A stretch of DNA of 64,000 nt from Glaciecola punicea ACAM 611 (GCF_000252165.1 NZ_BAET01000006.1:117549-181548), one strand, 5' to 3'. Numbered from the stretch's first letter, positions 19,910 to 30,450 are shown. Program-made: numbers and translations. The notes: a model not told the origin generated them from the letters alone.

Positions 19910-20230
19910 CTATCGCGTTAAGATTGTGTTAGCGCCACTCAATTGCGCAAGATTAAGGAGTTTATCAGGAACGTTTGCAAAGCTCACATTTACTTTGTTT
20001 ACTTTTGCGTCTTTTACCACATTAATTAGCCATGCTAGTCCCGCTGTGTCTGCGCGCGCTACTTGCGCTAAATCTATTTTCAGATTGCCTTCACCCACAA
20101 GTTCCTGCTTGTCCTTATCGGCAAGGGTTGACCAATAGTCGTGCACGAGGACTGTTTGGTCTAACTCTCCGCTTATCAATAAACAGGCAGTATCGTTGTT
20201 AGTAGAGGGTAAACTCAGTGTCATTTTCAC
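19910..20230 (-). CDS. mlaB: MlaB, STAS-domain subunit of the Mla lipid transporter
   Basis: A 106-residue STAS-domain protein. It has ISGELDQTV near the N-terminus and the signature LAQVARADTAGLAWLI, as in MlaB. It binds MlaF in the cytoplasm and steadies the MlaFEDB complex. The GTG at 20230 overlaps the mlaC stop as GTGA, implying coupling. An ATG two codons later (20224) is the alternative start. Confidence 0.9.
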   Translation of the reverse strand: MKMTLSLPSTNNDTACLLISGELDQTVLVHDYWSTLADKDKQELVGEGNLKIDLAQVARADTAGLAWLINVVKDAKVNKVNVSFANVPDKLLNLAQLSGANTILTR

Positions 20231-21000
20231 TCTGTTTTTTCACCCTCGTTCAAAGATGCTTTTTCTTCAGTTTTCGCTTCACCATTGTTCAACACGATAG
20301 GTCGTCTAATATTTTCGCGCATAAGCTCAATAACTTTCGTGATCCCCTCTTTGCGCAATATACTTTCAAACTCAGACTGTTTACTAGACAAAAGACTTAT
20401 GCCCTCAGCAATCATGTCATATGCTTGCCAGTTGCCGCTTCTAGGATCTTTTCGTACCTTAAACGCAACTTTTATGTCGGGACGATCATCGTCTTTAATC
20501 ACGGCGCGTACCGTAACATCACCGCGATCACCGAAATCTCTGGGGGGATCAAATTCAACCGCCTGATCGTCATAGTAGCCCATTGCAACAGCGTAGGTAG
20601 TTATTAGGTACTCGCGAAAAACCGACACAAACTCAAATAACTCTTTCTTTTCAACTTGCCGAGCATATTTGCCAAGCACTTTAAATGCAGAAAAGCGGTG
20701 GTCTATATATGGCATCAATTCTTCTTCCATAATAGTACGCAGGTTTTCAGGATCTTGCTTAATCTGTTCTTGCTCTCGTTTTATGCGTGCGAATGTATTT
20801 GATCCAGCGTGCTCTATCATTAGATAAGGGTCGTCTTGCGCCACCATAATCTTTTCTACAGATACTAACTGAGCCGATGGATTCACCGGATTAGCTAAAG
20901 AAGTGTTAGCAACAACAGCACCAGAGGTGGTAAACATCACAAGCGCCGATAACAAAGTAAGAGAGCGCAAAGCAATTGTCGCATTAGTAAGAGTTTTCAA
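20227..21000 (-). CDS. mlaC: MlaC, periplasmic phospholipid carrier
   Basis: A 257-residue exported protein with a signal peptide to about residue 32. The Tgt2/MlaC fold is indicated by YIDHRFSAFKVLGKYARQ, FREYLITTYAVAM and YDMIAEGISLLSSKQSEF. It shuttles phospholipid between the outer-membrane MlaA complex and MlaFEDB. The start is a TTG directly after the mlaD stop. It is well supported by AAGGAAG 8 nt upstream, and the next in-frame ATG would destroy the signal peptide. The C-terminus is Lys/Glu-rich. Confidence 0.92.
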   Translation of the reverse strand: MKTLTNATIALRSLTLLSALVMFTTSGAVVANTSLANPVNPSAQLVSVEKIMVAQDDPYLMIEHAGSNTFARIKREQEQIKQDPENLRTIMEEELMPYIDHRFSAFKVLGKYARQVEKKELFEFVSVFREYLITTYAVAMGYYDDQAVEFDPPRDFGDRGDVTVRAVIKDDDRPDIKVAFKVRKDPRSGNWQAYDMIAEGISLLSSKQSEFESILRKEGITKVIELMRENIRRPIVLNNGEAKTEEKASLNEGEKTE

Positions 21001-21525
21001 TTATTCGCTTCCTTGTTTAAACAGTATCTGGCCAATTAGATCTTCAAGTATGAGTGCAGACTTAGTATCGAAAACTTCTTCACCTTCTGTCAAATATGGA
21101 CAATTATTTAAGCTAGTAGTTTCACACACCTTGTCCTCTTCTATTCTGGCCAAGTCTTCTGGAAAAATGAAACCCGGTAACAAGCCAATAAATTGCTCGC
21201 CTAAAAGCCCCGATGTTAGAATAGACAAGCTGCTCGTGTCAGGGAAAGTGTTGGCATACTCGGTTGATATTTGTAGTTCAACAATAGGCACCAAATCCGT
21301 TTTGTGCAAATAAATGCGCTCGACGCGGCCAACCACAACACCGCCCACTTTAACTGAAGAGCGTGGTTTTAAGCCGCCAATATTGTCAAAACGGGCCTTG
21401 ACAGTGAAGGTCTCACTGTTGCCGGCCATTCCTTGGTTGACAACCCTTAAAGCCAATAACATTGTCGCTGCAATAGCAAGTGCAACAAACAAGCCTACTA
21501 AAGTTTCTGTTTTTCTTGTGGTCAT
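21001..21525 (-). CDS. mlaD: MlaD, MCE-domain subunit
   Basis: A 174-residue protein with one N-terminal membrane helix (LVGLFVALAIAATMLLAL) and a single MCE domain (about residues 40-115: VKARFDNIGGLKPRSSVKVGG). MlaD forms a hexameric ring in the periplasm that passes lipid to or from MlaC. The length is close to that of other MlaD proteins. It lies 12 nt after mlaE and is immediately followed by mlaC. Confidence 0.94.
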   Translation of the reverse strand: MTTRKTETLVGLFVALAIAATMLLALRVVNQGMAGNSETFTVKARFDNIGGLKPRSSVKVGGVVVGRVERIYLHKTDLVPIVELQISTEYANTFPDTSSLSILTSGLLGEQFIGLLPGFIFPEDLARIEEDKVCETTSLNNCPYLTEGEEVFDTKSALILEDLIGQILFKQGSE

Positions 21526-21537
21526 TGATAATCCTAG

Positions 21538-22323
21538 CTAAATGCCGAACATTAAAGCGGTTAATATAAAATCTAATCCAAGTATTGCGAGTGACGAATA
21601 CACAACGGTTTGCGTGGTAGCCTGACTAATACCTTCGGAGGTTGGGATGCAAGAATATCCTTTATAAAGCGCAATCCACACAATAACCAAGGCAAAAACT
21701 GCACTTTTTATTATGCCGTTTACCACATCTTTATCCCATTCCACGGTTGCCTGCATGATTGACCAATAACTACCAGCGTCAACACCAAGCCAGTCAACCC
21801 CTACTAAATGGCCGCCTAAAATACCAATCGCTGAGAATATAAGCGTTAGCATAGGTAAACTAATAATTCCCGCCCAAAAGCGCGGCGATACCACGCGACG
21901 AAGCGGATCAATTGCCATCATCTCTAGCGAACTGAGTTGTTCTGTTGCTTTCATCAATCCAATTTCGGCGGTTAGCGCTGAACCCGCTCTACCCGCGAAT
22001 AAAAGTGCCGTAACCACAGGCCCAAGCTCCCTTAAGATTGACAGCGCAACCATGGGGCCTAAGCTTCCCTCAGCGCCATAGTTAACAAGTATCGTATAAC
22101 CCTGCAGCGCCATTACCATGCCGATAAACAATCCTGACACCATAACAATAAGCAAGGACTGCACGCCAACAATGTAAATTTGGGAAATGGTTAGGCGTAT
22201 ATTCTTCCATTGCGGAAAAGCAAACAAGGCGCCATAAAGCATGATAGACGCGGCACCAACCCCGTTAACACGATTAAGCGTTGACTTACCTAACCCTGAA
22301 AAATAATTAACTAAAAAATTCAC
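21538..22323 (-). CDS. mlaE: MlaE, permease subunit of the Mla ABC transporter
   Basis: A 261-residue inner-membrane protein with about five or six membrane segments and the MlaE signature region ([28 protein letters not shown], given here as parts: [13 protein letters not shown] and [15 protein letters not shown]). It forms the dimeric lipid path under the MlaD ring. The ATGA overlap with mlaF indicates coupled translation. Confidence 0.95.
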   Translation of the reverse strand: MNFLVNYFSGLGKSTLNRVNGVGAASIMLYGALFAFPQWKNIRLTISQIYIVGVQSLLIVMVSGLFIGMVMALQGYTILVNYGAEGSLGPMVALSILRELGPVVTALLFAGRAGSALTAEIGLMKATEQLSSLEMMAIDPLRRVVSPRFWAGIISLPMLTLIFSAIGILGGHLVGVDWLGVDAGSYWSIMQATVEWDKDVVNGIIKSAVFALVIVWIALYKGYSCIPTSEGISQATTQTVVYSSLAILGLDFILTALMFGI

Positions 22324-23123
22324 GCTGAGTCTCCTACCAAGTCGGCTTCAACGGGGCTAGCAGGAAAATGAAATGGCACAGGGCCATCGGCGTCCCCTCG
22401 CAAAAACTGTTGAACTAAAGGTGAATCAGAGTTTTTTATTTGCTCAGGCGTACCTGCACCTATAATCGTTTTATTCGCCATAATATAGGCATAATCAGCA
22501 ATACCCAATACTTCTTTCACATCGTGCGTAACCACGATGGAAGTAAGATCTAATGCTTTATTCAAGGCTTTTATTAGTTTGACTAGCACGCCCATTGAAA
22601 TGGGATCTTGTCCAGCGAAGGGTTCGTCATACATTATGAGTTCTGGATCAAGCGCAATTGCACGCGCTAAGGCAGCTCGCCTTGCCATTCCGCCCGATAA
22701 TTCATTAGGCAGCAATTGCGCCGCACCACGCAAACCTACCGCTTCTAATTTAAGCTTAACAAGCGTTTCTATAATAGACTCGTCGAGTTTAGTGTGTTCG
22801 CGAAGTGGGTAGGCTACATTGTCAAAAACCGACATATTGGTGAATAAGGCACCACTTTGAAACAGCATGCTCATTTTTCGGCGCATTTCATACAAACGAT
22901 TGCGTGAGACTTTATGCACGTCGTCGCCTTGAAAGATTATACTGCCGCGATTTGGGGTTAACTGCCCACCAATGAGCTTCAATAAAGTCGTTTTACCAAT
23001 CCCACTGGGCCCCATAATGGCCGTAATTTTACCACGCTCAACCGACAAAGAAATGTCTTTGTAAATTTCGCGTTCGCCCCGATAGAACTGCATATCGGTA
23101 ATTGAAACTATATTTTCAGACAT
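22320..23123 (-). CDS. mlaF: MlaF, ATPase subunit of the Mla ABC transporter
   Basis: A 267-residue ABC ATPase with Walker [10 protein letters not shown], signature ELSGGMARR and Walker B ELIMYDEP followed by the H-loop VVTHDVKE. It powers lipid movement through MlaE. It is the first gene of the mlaFEDCB-ibaG-murA run and is divergent from yrbG, as in E. coli. Confidence 0.95.
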   Translation of the reverse strand: MSENIVSITDMQFYRGEREIYKDISLSVERGKITAIMGPSGIGKTTLLKLIGGQLTPNRGSIIFQGDDVHKVSRNRLYEMRRKMSMLFQSGALFTNMSVFDNVAYPLREHTKLDESIIETLVKLKLEAVGLRGAAQLLPNELSGGMARRAALARAIALDPELIMYDEPFAGQDPISMGVLVKLIKALNKALDLTSIVVTHDVKEVLGIADYAYIMANKTIIGAGTPEQIKNSDSPLVQQFLRGDADGPVPFHFPASPVEADLVGDSA

Positions 23124-23510
23124 CCGAACTTTTTTAAAACTCCATTGTTTTCTAATCTTTATTTTACGCTTTTACTTTGGCTGTTATCATTAAGAATAGT
23201 TCATACATACATGCACGAATATGTTAATTTCAAAGCACATTGCGCCAGCTTAATAGAACACCTTATTAGGCTTAGCTGGTCGAGGTGAATTAGGCGTTTT
23301 TGAACAATTACAACTGCCTATAAAAATGCAGACCCCGAAGATGTTGGGTTAGTTTACCGCTTTTCAAGCTTGTTAGCGTGTGAAATACGTAACAAAACGT
23401 ATATATTATCGATATAGCATATTTATTTCTATTTTTTTGTGATTTTCTAGCCTGAAATCGCTACACTTTACGTAAGCTACTCTACACATTAATAAAAGAA
23501 GAATTCAGCA
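23124..23510. other. Divergent control region between mlaF and yrbG
   Basis: 387 nt without a supported gene. It must hold promoters for both envelope operons. It contains an imperfect inverted repeat, CCAGCT (23245-23250) and AGCTGG (23274-23279) with inner arms TAATA/TATTA. A short open stretch around 23258-23350 has no start, ribosome site or recognisable homology. I could not place -35/-10 pairs with confidence. Confidence 0.5.
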
Positions 23511-24467
23511 GTGATTGTTAATTTCGTGATATTCGTTCTAGGGCTTTTAGTCCTTAGTTGGAGCGCCGACCGGTTTGTTTACGGCGCCTCCGCCCTTGCT
23601 AAAAACATAGGCGTCGCCCCTATGATGATTGGCCTAACTATTGTAGCAATGGGTTCTTCTGCGCCTGAAATTATGGTCGCTGCAACCGCGTCTTTCGCAG
23701 GCAACACCAATACTGCAGTGGGCAATTCAATCGGCTCAAATATTACCAACATCGCGTTGGTGCTTGGCATAACGGCACTTATCAAGCCACTAGTAGTGTC
23801 GTCTACCACACTAAAACGCGAGTTGCCCATCATGCTTGTGATCACTTTAATTGGTGTTTATTTTCTTGCCGACAGTGAATTGTCTAGGATTGAAGGTATT
23901 GTGTTAATTACGCTTTTTGTATTAGTCATTGCAGGGATGGCAGTTCTTTCTTTTACTGTAGAAAAAAACGACCCATTAGTGGCCGAAGCAGGAACCGATG
24001 TACCGAGTGACGTAGCCATGAGCACCGCTATATTTTGGGTAGCGGTAGGGCTAATCTTACTGCCTACAAGCGCTCACTTTTTAGTCGATTCAGCGGTGGT
24101 TATTGCTAAACACTTCGGCATAAGCGATTTAGTAATAGGACTCACTATCATCGCTATAGGAACAAGTTTACCCGAACTTGCTGCATGCGTAGCAAGCGTA
24201 CTAAAAGGCGAAGACGACCTTGCTCTGGGGAACATTATTGGCTCCAACATTTTCAACTTACTGGCCGTGCTCGCCATGCCTGGGCTAATCGCACCGGGGG
24301 TAATAGATGAAAGTGTTGCTAACCGAGATTCGCTGGTAATGCTAGGCTTGTCTATTCTTTTATTCGTTTTTTGCTTTAATTTGCGCGGCTCTCGGCGAAT
24401 AAACCGCTTTGAAGCTGCCACTTTTCTTGTGATTTTTATCGGCTATCAATACATTCTTTTTGCATGA
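23511..24467 (+). CDS. yrbG: Calcium/sodium antiporter family protein YrbG
   Basis: A 318-residue CaCA-family exchanger with about ten membrane segments and two inverted repeats carrying the ion-binding motifs: GSSAPEIMVA with GNSIGSNITNIALVLG in the first half, and GTSLPELAACV with GNIIGSNIFNLLAV in the second. The start is GTG, with AGAAG about 9 nt before. It heads the run yrbG-kdsD-kdsC-lptCAB as in E. coli, where its physiological ion is still uncertain. Confidence 0.93.
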   Translation: MIVNFVIFVLGLLVLSWSADRFVYGASALAKNIGVAPMMIGLTIVAMGSSAPEIMVAATASFAGNTNTAVGNSIGSNITNIALVLGITALIKPLVVSSTTLKRELPIMLVITLIGVYFLADSELSRIEGIVLITLFVLVIAGMAVLSFTVEKNDPLVAEAGTDVPSDVAMSTAIFWVAVGLILLPTSAHFLVDSAVVIAKHFGISDLVIGLTIIAIGTSLPELAACVASVLKGEDDLALGNIIGSNIFNLLAVLAMPGLIAPGVIDESVANRDSLVMLGLSILLFVFCFNLRGSRRINRFEAATFLVIFIGYQYILFA

Positions 24468-24525
24468 AATATTTATGTGAATAGAGGTATATCATTTAAC
24501 ACTACAACTGCATAGTGGCTAATAT

Positions 24526-25488
24526 ATGACTTACTTACAATCTGCGCACCGTACGTTTAACAATCAAATTGAGGCGCTTTCGCATTTGAAAGAAAGCCTC
24601 GATGAAAATTTCACCCTTGCCTGCGATATTTTAATGCAGTGCAAAGGTAAAGTGGTGGTGTCGGGCATGGGAAAATCTGGGCATATTGGCAACAAAATGG
24701 CGGCCACTTTTGCAAGCACTGGCACCCCGTCTTTTTTTATGCATCCAGGTGAGGCTAACCACGGCGACTTTGGTATGCTGGGCAAAGATGATGTAGTGAT
24801 TGCAATATCAAATTCGGGCGAAACCCATGAACTAGTGGGACTACTACCTTCTATCAAACGCATTCAAGTACCTATAATTGCTATTACCAATAATGGCGAC
24901 AGCAGTTTAGCCAAGTTTGCCGACGTAGTGCTAGCCCTTGGCGTACAAACAGAAGCTTGCTCCTTAGGCTTGGCGCCCACGACTAGCACTACCTCTACCT
25001 TGGTGCTAGGTGATGCATTAGCGATTTCCTTGCTGGAGGCAAAAGGCTTTACCGCACAAGATTTCGCCTTTTCTCATCCAGGCGGTGCTTTAGGCAAGCG
25101 TTTATTACTTACCGTTGCCGATGTTATGGTAAACGGTTACGCCGTGCCCACCACACCAGTAACTGCCACTGTCAAGCAGGCTTTATTAGACATTTCATCC
25201 AAAGGTTTAGGCGTGACTGCAATTGTCGATGAAAACAACATCTTGGTAGGAATATTCAGCGACGGTGATTTACGCAGGGCTTTAGATAAGCGCATCGACA
25301 TTCATGAAACATCGGTAAGCAAGGTAATGACTATTGGCGGTGTCAGTACATCAGCCAGTTTACTGGCGGTAGATGCGGTGAACTTAATGCAAAATAATCG
25401 CATTAACGCCTTGTTTGTGTTGAACGATGAAAAGCAGCCCACCGGCGCACTTAGTATGTACATGCTGTTAAAAGCAGGAGTTGTCTGA
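24526..25488 (+). CDS. kdsD: Arabinose-5-phosphate isomerase KdsD
   Basis: A 320-residue enzyme that turns ribulose-5-P into arabinose-5-P for KDO synthesis. It has an SIS domain (about residues 40-175: VVSGMGKSGHIGNKMAATFAS, HGDFGML) and two CBS domains (about 205-320: VADVMV, VSKVMT). SHPGGALGKR is typical of the KdsD group. Its stop overlaps the kdsC start (TGATG). Confidence 0.95.
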   Translation: MTYLQSAHRTFNNQIEALSHLKESLDENFTLACDILMQCKGKVVVSGMGKSGHIGNKMAATFASTGTPSFFMHPGEANHGDFGMLGKDDVVIAISNSGETHELVGLLPSIKRIQVPIIAITNNGDSSLAKFADVVLALGVQTEACSLGLAPTTSTTSTLVLGDALAISLLEAKGFTAQDFAFSHPGGALGKRLLLTVADVMVNGYAVPTTPVTATVKQALLDISSKGLGVTAIVDENNILVGIFSDGDLRRALDKRIDIHETSVSKVMTIGGVSTSASLLAVDAVNLMQNNRINALFVLNDEKQPTGALSMYMLLKAGVV

Positions 25489-26078
25489 TGCCCAATATAC
25501 ACCCCGATATAAACTCCGATGTGAAGTCCAATACACAAACCTTATATCAAACCGTATCAAATGATTTCTTTGAGCAATGTAAACAAGTGAAGTTGGTCGT
25601 GTTTGATGTAGACGGTGTCTTTAGTGACGGTCAAATTTACCTAGGTAACAACAATGAAGAATTTAAAGCTTTCAACACTAAAGACGGTTACGGTGTAAAA
25701 GCACTGGCAAAATGTGGCATTAGCGTGGGCATTATTACCGGCAGAAAATCGGCCATTGTTGAGCAACGAATGCGCTCCTTGAATGTCCATTACTTACTGC
25801 AAGGGCGTGAAGATAAGTACGCAGCATTGACTGAACTTATGCAGTTAAGCGACTATCAAAGCCATCAAGTTGCCAGCGTAGGCGATGACATGCCTGATAT
25901 AGGCATGTTTACTTTAAGTGCGATTAAAATAGCTGTGCAAGACGCGCACCCTTTAGTGAAAAAACAAGCCAATCACATCACCACACTCGGTGGCGGCAAA
26001 GGTGCAGTGCGTGAAGTCTGTGACCTTTTTTTACAAGCAAACAACCTACTTAGCACCATACATGGTGCTAGTATATGA
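25488..26078 (+). CDS. kdsC: KDO-8-phosphate phosphatase KdsC
   Basis: A 196-residue HAD phosphatase without a cap domain. Motif I is VFDVDGVFSDG, motif II IITGRKS, and motif III/IV SVGDDMPDIGM. It removes phosphate from KDO-8-P, giving KDO for the lipid A core. The N-terminal 30 residues are polar and longer than in E. coli. It overlaps kdsD by 1 nt and lptC by 4 nt, a tightly coupled operon. Confidence 0.95.
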   Translation: MPNIHPDINSDVKSNTQTLYQTVSNDFFEQCKQVKLVVFDVDGVFSDGQIYLGNNNEEFKAFNTKDGYGVKALAKCGISVGIITGRKSAIVEQRMRSLNVHYLLQGREDKYAALTELMQLSDYQSHQVASVGDDMPDIGMFTLSAIKIAVQDAHPLVKKQANHITTLGGGKGAVREVCDLFLQANNLLSTIHGASI

Positions 26079-26635
26079 ATCGTATCAGCTGGAGCATAGC
26101 ACTAGTTTTTACCATAGTACTGGTGCTGTATGTACCCATTTTATTCGAAGAAGAAGAGCAGCTAACAACAGATGATAGTAATCTTGAGCTTATTCCTAAC
26201 TACCAAGCTGTAAACTTAAATAGTAAATCATTTGATAAGGAAGGAAGACTAAGCCATCAGGTTGCCGCTACAAAAATGGACCACTACGAGGCACTCGGTT
26301 TCGCGGTGTTCCAAAACCCTGTCTATACACTATATTTAGACGACGGACAGCCATGGCAGGTAACAGCAGGCGAAGGCACGATTTACAGCAACAACAGAAT
26401 TCAATTAGAGAATAATGTCAAGATTGTGAATTTACGATCTCAAGAGTATATTAAGGAAATAAGAACTGAATATATTGAAATTAATATAGTAGACAAAACC
26501 TTGAGCTCAGATCAAAAAGTTACTATAAGCGGCCTTAATTTTGAGCTTAAAAGCATAGGTATCTTTGGCAATTTAACGACACAACAATATGAGTTTAAAG
26601 AACATGTACAAACCGAATTTAATCCAGTGCGCTAA
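26075..26635 (+). CDS. lptC: LPS export protein LptC
   Basis: A 186-residue bitopic protein with an N-terminal membrane anchor (WSIALVFTIVLVLYVPI) and a beta-jellyroll periplasmic domain (about 45-180). It contains the LptC pattern YEALGFAVFQNPVYTLY and the internal GEGTIYSNN. It passes LPS from LptBFG to LptA. It starts at an ATGA overlap with kdsC, and its 3' end overlaps lptA. Confidence 0.9.
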   Translation: MNRISWSIALVFTIVLVLYVPILFEEEEQLTTDDSNLELIPNYQAVNLNSKSFDKEGRLSHQVAATKMDHYEALGFAVFQNPVYTLYLDDGQPWQVTAGEGTIYSNNRIQLENNVKIVNLRSQEYIKEIRTEYIEINIVDKTLSSDQKVTISGLNFELKSIGIFGNLTTQQYEFKEHVQTEFNPVR

Positions 26636-27251
26636 ACAAATTTTGGCATTTGCATTGTTAGGTATGCTTCTAAGCTTTGGTTTTTCGGCGAATGGTACGC
26701 AAACACCAGACCTAGACCAACTGCCCGATGCAGCCGAAATAGCGACGTTGGGCAGTGAAGGCAGCAATATTGAGAACGATTTTTTATTACCGGTAACGGC
26801 AAGTTCAAGAGAGCAATCTTTGGACGGTAAAAAGATGACTTCTATTTTTAAGGACAGCGTTGTTATTAAGCAAGGTAGCCTCGAAATTTTAGCGGATCAA
26901 GTCATCGCCGATGCGACCGCAGGAAAAGGAAAAGAAATTATTACTGCAAGGGGTAAACCAGCTAGTTACCAACAAAAACTAGAGGATGGTTCGATTGTGA
27001 TTGCCAGTGCAAATGAAATTCAATACAACGTTGAGTTTCAAACTATTTTATTAAAAGGTAATGCATCAATCAAACAAAAAGATGTTCAGGTTAACGGCGA
27101 CTCCATTGCATTTGACATGGCTAAACAACAGATTATGGCGTCGACCGACGCTAACAGCGATGCTACCGTCACTACCGTGTTAAGCCCAGGCGCATTTTCT
27201 TCTGATGAAAAAGCGGATGAAGCAGAAAAAAAACGCGAGGATCAACCGTGA
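26604..27251 (+). CDS. lptA: LPS transport periplasmic protein LptA
   Basis: A 215-residue exported protein with a signal peptide ([20 protein letters not shown]) and an OstA/LptA jellyroll (about residues 60-175: [21 protein letters not shown], given as parts; [29 protein letters not shown]). It forms the periplasmic bridge for LPS. Two in-frame starts exist, 26589 and 26604. I chose the second because AAAGA lies just upstream, but the evidence is weak and either overlaps lptC. The C-terminal tail is Lys/Glu-rich. The stop overlaps the lptB GTG. Confidence 0.9.
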   Translation: MYKPNLIQCAKQILAFALLGMLLSFGFSANGTQTPDLDQLPDAAEIATLGSEGSNIENDFLLPVTASSREQSLDGKKMTSIFKDSVVIKQGSLEILADQVIADATAGKGKEIITARGKPASYQQKLEDGSIVIASANEIQYNVEFQTILLKGNASIKQKDVQVNGDSIAFDMAKQQIMASTDANSDATVTTVLSPGAFSSDEKADEAEKKREDQP

Positions 27252-27976
27252 GAAGTACCCTATACGCCAAAAATTTAGCCAAGTCGTATAAATCCCGACA
27301 AGTAGTCCGCGACGTCAGTATCGAGGTTTCTACCGGCCAAATAGTAGGTTTATTAGGACCTAATGGCGCAGGCAAAACGACCACTTTCTATATGATAGTA
27401 GGTCTGGTTCCCTTAGACAAAGGCGGCATTTTTATAGATCAAGTTGACTTAAGTTTTCAGCCCATGCACGAGCGAGCTAGACAAGGCATTGGATATTTGC
27501 CCCAAGAAGCCTCAATATTTCGAAAACTCACCGTTTATGAGAATCTGATGGCAATACTGCAAACGCGTAAGGATATATCGAACGATCAGCGCGAACAAAT
27601 AGCCGACGAACTACTTGACGATTTTAACATTAACCATATACGCAATAGCCTTGGAATGAGCCTGTCAGGGGGCGAAAGGCGGCGCGTCGAAATAGCTCGC
27701 GCCCTATCTGCAAACCCAAAGTTCATTTTGCTTGATGAGCCCTTTGCTGGTGTTGATCCAATATCGGTTAATGATATTAAAAAAATTATTTACCAGCTTA
27801 AAGAACGTGGTATCGGGGTATTAATCACCGACCACAACGTAAAAGACACCTTAGACGTATGTGAGAAAGCCTATATTGTAAGTCACGGCGAGTTAATAGC
27901 GGCGGGCACTTCGCAAGAAGTACTTGCTAATCAGACAGTAAAAGATGTTTATTTAGGCGAGCAATTCTCCTTGTAA
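27248..27976 (+). CDS. lptB: LPS export ABC ATPase LptB
   Basis: A 242-residue ABC ATPase with Walker [10 protein letters not shown], signature [17 protein letters not shown] and Walker [14 protein letters not shown], followed by [11 protein letters not shown]. The length and sequence are typical of LptB. It energises LPS extraction together with LptF and LptG, which are encoded at 58.6-60.8 kb. The GTG start overlaps the lptA stop (GTGA). Confidence 0.97.
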   Translation: MRSTLYAKNLAKSYKSRQVVRDVSIEVSTGQIVGLLGPNGAGKTTTFYMIVGLVPLDKGGIFIDQVDLSFQPMHERARQGIGYLPQEASIFRKLTVYENLMAILQTRKDISNDQREQIADELLDDFNINHIRNSLGMSLSGGERRRVEIARALSANPKFILLDEPFAGVDPISVNDIKKIIYQLKERGIGVLITDHNVKDTLDVCEKAYIVSHGELIAAGTSQEVLANQTVKDVYLGEQFSL

Positions 27977-28125
27977 AGGCCCCGTAAAACGCTACTATGC
28001 AGGCAGGGCGTTGTTAATAATAATTGCAGTTACCTAAAAATATTAGTGGAAACCGCGTTTCTTATATCGGAGATATTAAAGTCGTCTATGCACATACATC
28101 GCATTAAATTAGTGGAAGGACGTTA

Positions 28126-29655
28126 ATGAAACCTTCGTTACAGCTTAAGTTTAGTCAGCAGCTCACAATGACGCCTCAACTACAGCAAGCGATTAAACTA
28201 CTGCAGTTGTCAACGCTTGACCTACAACAAGAAATCCAAGAAGCACTTGAATCAAACCCCTTGCTCGAAATGGCTGAGCATGACCAAGACAACGCCTCAC
28301 TTGACGACAACCAAACGCTTGACTCTCGCACCGACAAAGAACAAGCGTCGATTAGTGCTGAGGCGACTAACAACAACGATACCGGCATGGCAAACGGCGA
28401 TACTGACGTACCCGACACCATGGACACTCACGATGCGCTTGAAAATAGAAATCTTCCAGATGACCTACCGCTTGATCACTCGTGGGAGGAATATTTAGGG
28501 TCTACCTCAGCACCATCGCGCATGACCGGGTCAAATCCTGACGACGACTATGTTTTTCAAGGCGAAACCACCGAATCAATCCAAGGCCATTTAATGTGGC
28601 AGGTAGAGCTTACCCACTTCAGTGACAACGACATATCTATCGCCATTGCAATTATCGACTCAATTGATGAGTCGGGTTACTTGACCGTTAGCAGTGATGA
28701 AATATTAGACAGCTTAGACAACGAAGATATAGATTTAGACGAAGTTGAGTGTGTGCTCAAACGCATTCAGATGTTTGACCCTGTTGGCTCAGGTTCACGT
28801 TCAGTTAAAGAGTGCTTGCTAGTGCAACTGCTACAATTTAGTGATGACACCCCGTGGTTAAATCAAGCGCGCAATATAATTGAAGAGCACTCCGATTTAC
28901 TGGCAAGCAAAGATTATCGAACCTTAATGCGTAAGACACGCCTTAAAGAGGACCAACTGCGTGAGGTAATGCGCTTATTAAAAACACTGAACCCACGCCC
29001 TGGCAGTTGCATATCAACGGTTGAACCAGAGTACATTGTACCCGACGTAAACGTGTACAAAAAGAAAGGTGTGTGGACTGTTGAACTAAATAACGAGGCC
29101 TTGCCCGCGCTTACTGTGAATGAAACTTACGCAAAGCTATCGAAATCGACGAAAAATCCGAACGATTCGCAATATATAAAGTCTCATTTACAAGAAGCAA
29201 AATGGTTTATTAAAAGCTTAGAGAGCCGCAATGAAACCTTGCTAAAAGTCTCTCATTGTATTGTTGCTAAGCAGCGAGAGTTTTTCGAGCAAGGTCCAGA
29301 GAAGATGCAGCCCATGGTACTAAATGATGTTGCTGAAATGGTAGACATGCATGAATCAACGATTTCGCGCGTGACCACGCAGAAATATATGCATACGCCT
29401 CGTGGTATTTTTGAACTGAAATATTTTTTCTCGTCGCACGTATCCACAGATTCTGGTGAGAATTGCTCTTCTACCGCCATCCGTGCTTTTATTAAAAAGT
29501 TGGTTGCCGTGGAGCCTGCTCATAAACCCTTAAGTGATAGTAAGATTGCGCAGATGCTCGCCGATCAAGGCATTAATGTTGCTAGGCGGACAATTGCAAA
29601 ATACCGAGAATCGTTACACATTCCGCCTTCGAATCAACGTAAGAGCCTTGTCTAA
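28126..29655 (+). CDS. rpoN: RNA polymerase sigma-54 factor RpoN
   Basis: A 509-residue sigma factor. Region I is Gln/Leu-rich (QLTMTPQLQQAIKLLQLS), region II is acidic (about 60-135), the core-binding domain lies around 150-330, the helix-turn-helix near VVDMHESTISRVT (in the sequence as MVDMHESTISRVT), and the RpoN box is ARRTIAKYRE near the end. It directs transcription from -24/-12 promoters that need enhancer-binding activators, largely nitrogen and motility genes. It follows lptB by 149 nt and heads the PTS-Ntr cluster. Confidence 0.97.
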   Translation: MKPSLQLKFSQQLTMTPQLQQAIKLLQLSTLDLQQEIQEALESNPLLEMAEHDQDNASLDDNQTLDSRTDKEQASISAEATNNNDTGMANGDTDVPDTMDTHDALENRNLPDDLPLDHSWEEYLGSTSAPSRMTGSNPDDDYVFQGETTESIQGHLMWQVELTHFSDNDISIAIAIIDSIDESGYLTVSSDEILDSLDNEDIDLDEVECVLKRIQMFDPVGSGSRSVKECLLVQLLQFSDDTPWLNQARNIIEEHSDLLASKDYRTLMRKTRLKEDQLREVMRLLKTLNPRPGSCISTVEPEYIVPDVNVYKKKGVWTVELNNEALPALTVNETYAKLSKSTKNPNDSQYIKSHLQEAKWFIKSLESRNETLLKVSHCIVAKQREFFEQGPEKMQPMVLNDVAEMVDMHESTISRVTTQKYMHTPRGIFELKYFFSSHVSTDSGENCSSTAIRAFIKKLVAVEPAHKPLSDSKIAQMLADQGINVARRTIAKYRESLHIPPSNQRKSLV

Positions 29656-29680
29656 GGCTAAACATTAGAGGATTAAAATT

Positions 29681-29968
29681 ATGCAAATAAACCTGACCGG
29701 TCATCACGTCGAAATAACAGAATCGCTACGTAACTATGTCAACACAAAGTTTGAAAAATTAGAGCGCCACTTCGACCACATCAGCAACGTGCACGTTATC
29801 CTTAACATTGAAAAACTCAAACAAAAAGCAGAAGCAACTTTGCATTTACAAGGAGGTGAAGTTTTTGCAAACTCACAGCATACAGATATGTATGCTGCAA
29901 TAGACGGTCTTATTGATAAGCTTGACCGACAGGTTATAAAACATAAAGAAAAACTCAAACGTCACTAA
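29681..29968 (+). CDS. hpf: Ribosome hibernation promoting factor HPF (short form)
   Basis: A 95-residue protein beginning MQINLTGHHVEITESLR, with the beta-alpha core VHVILNIEKLKQKAEATLH and DMYAAIDGLIDKLDRQV. This is the short HPF/YfiA type that binds the small-subunit decoding site in starved cells. It lies 25 nt after rpoN; AGAGG precedes the ATG. Confidence 0.95.
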   Translation: MQINLTGHHVEITESLRNYVNTKFEKLERHFDHISNVHVILNIEKLKQKAEATLHLQGGEVFANSQHTDMYAAIDGLIDKLDRQVIKHKEKLKRH

Positions 29969-29975
29969 GCCACTC

Positions 29976-30419
29976 ATGATAATTAACGACATAATTTCAC
30001 TGGACCGCACTCAATGCGCGGTTCAGTGCAACAGTAAAAAACGGATTTTCGAAATAATTTCCGAAATGGCCGTTGCGCAATCTCCTGAATTAGACCAAAT
30101 TGAAGTATTAGCTAGCTTGCTAGCCCGCGAAAAAATGGGCAGCACCGGCATAGGTCACGGCATTGCCATACCACATGGTAAAATTAAGGGCTTAAACAAT
30201 ATGATTGCGGTCATCATAACCACTAATCAGCCAATCGATTTTGATGCTATTGACAGTAAACCCGTTGATATTTTCTTTACAATACTTGTACCCGAAGAGC
30301 AAACTGATAAGCACCTGCAAGCTTTATCAGGCATTGCCAAAAAACTCAGTAATAAAGACACCGTAAAAACAATCAGGAAAGCGACCACCAAAAACGAATT
30401 AGTAGCCGCGCTTATATAA
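29976..30419 (+). CDS. ptsN: Nitrogen-PTS EIIA protein PtsN
   Basis: A 147-residue EIIA-Ntr protein. The phospho-acceptor is His67 in [12 protein letters not shown]. It receives phosphate from NPr and regulates potassium uptake, nitrogen and stress functions by protein contacts rather than sugar transport. It is 7 nt after hpf and part of rpoN-hpf-ptsN-rapZ-npr. Confidence 0.95.
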   Translation: MIINDIISLDRTQCAVQCNSKKRIFEIISEMAVAQSPELDQIEVLASLLAREKMGSTGIGHGIAIPHGKIKGLNNMIAVIITTNQPIDFDAIDSKPVDIFFTILVPEEQTDKHLQALSGIAKKLSNKDTVKTIRKATTKNELVAALI

Positions 30420-30450
30420 GTGCTTAAACGCAATTCCTAAAGGGCAACAT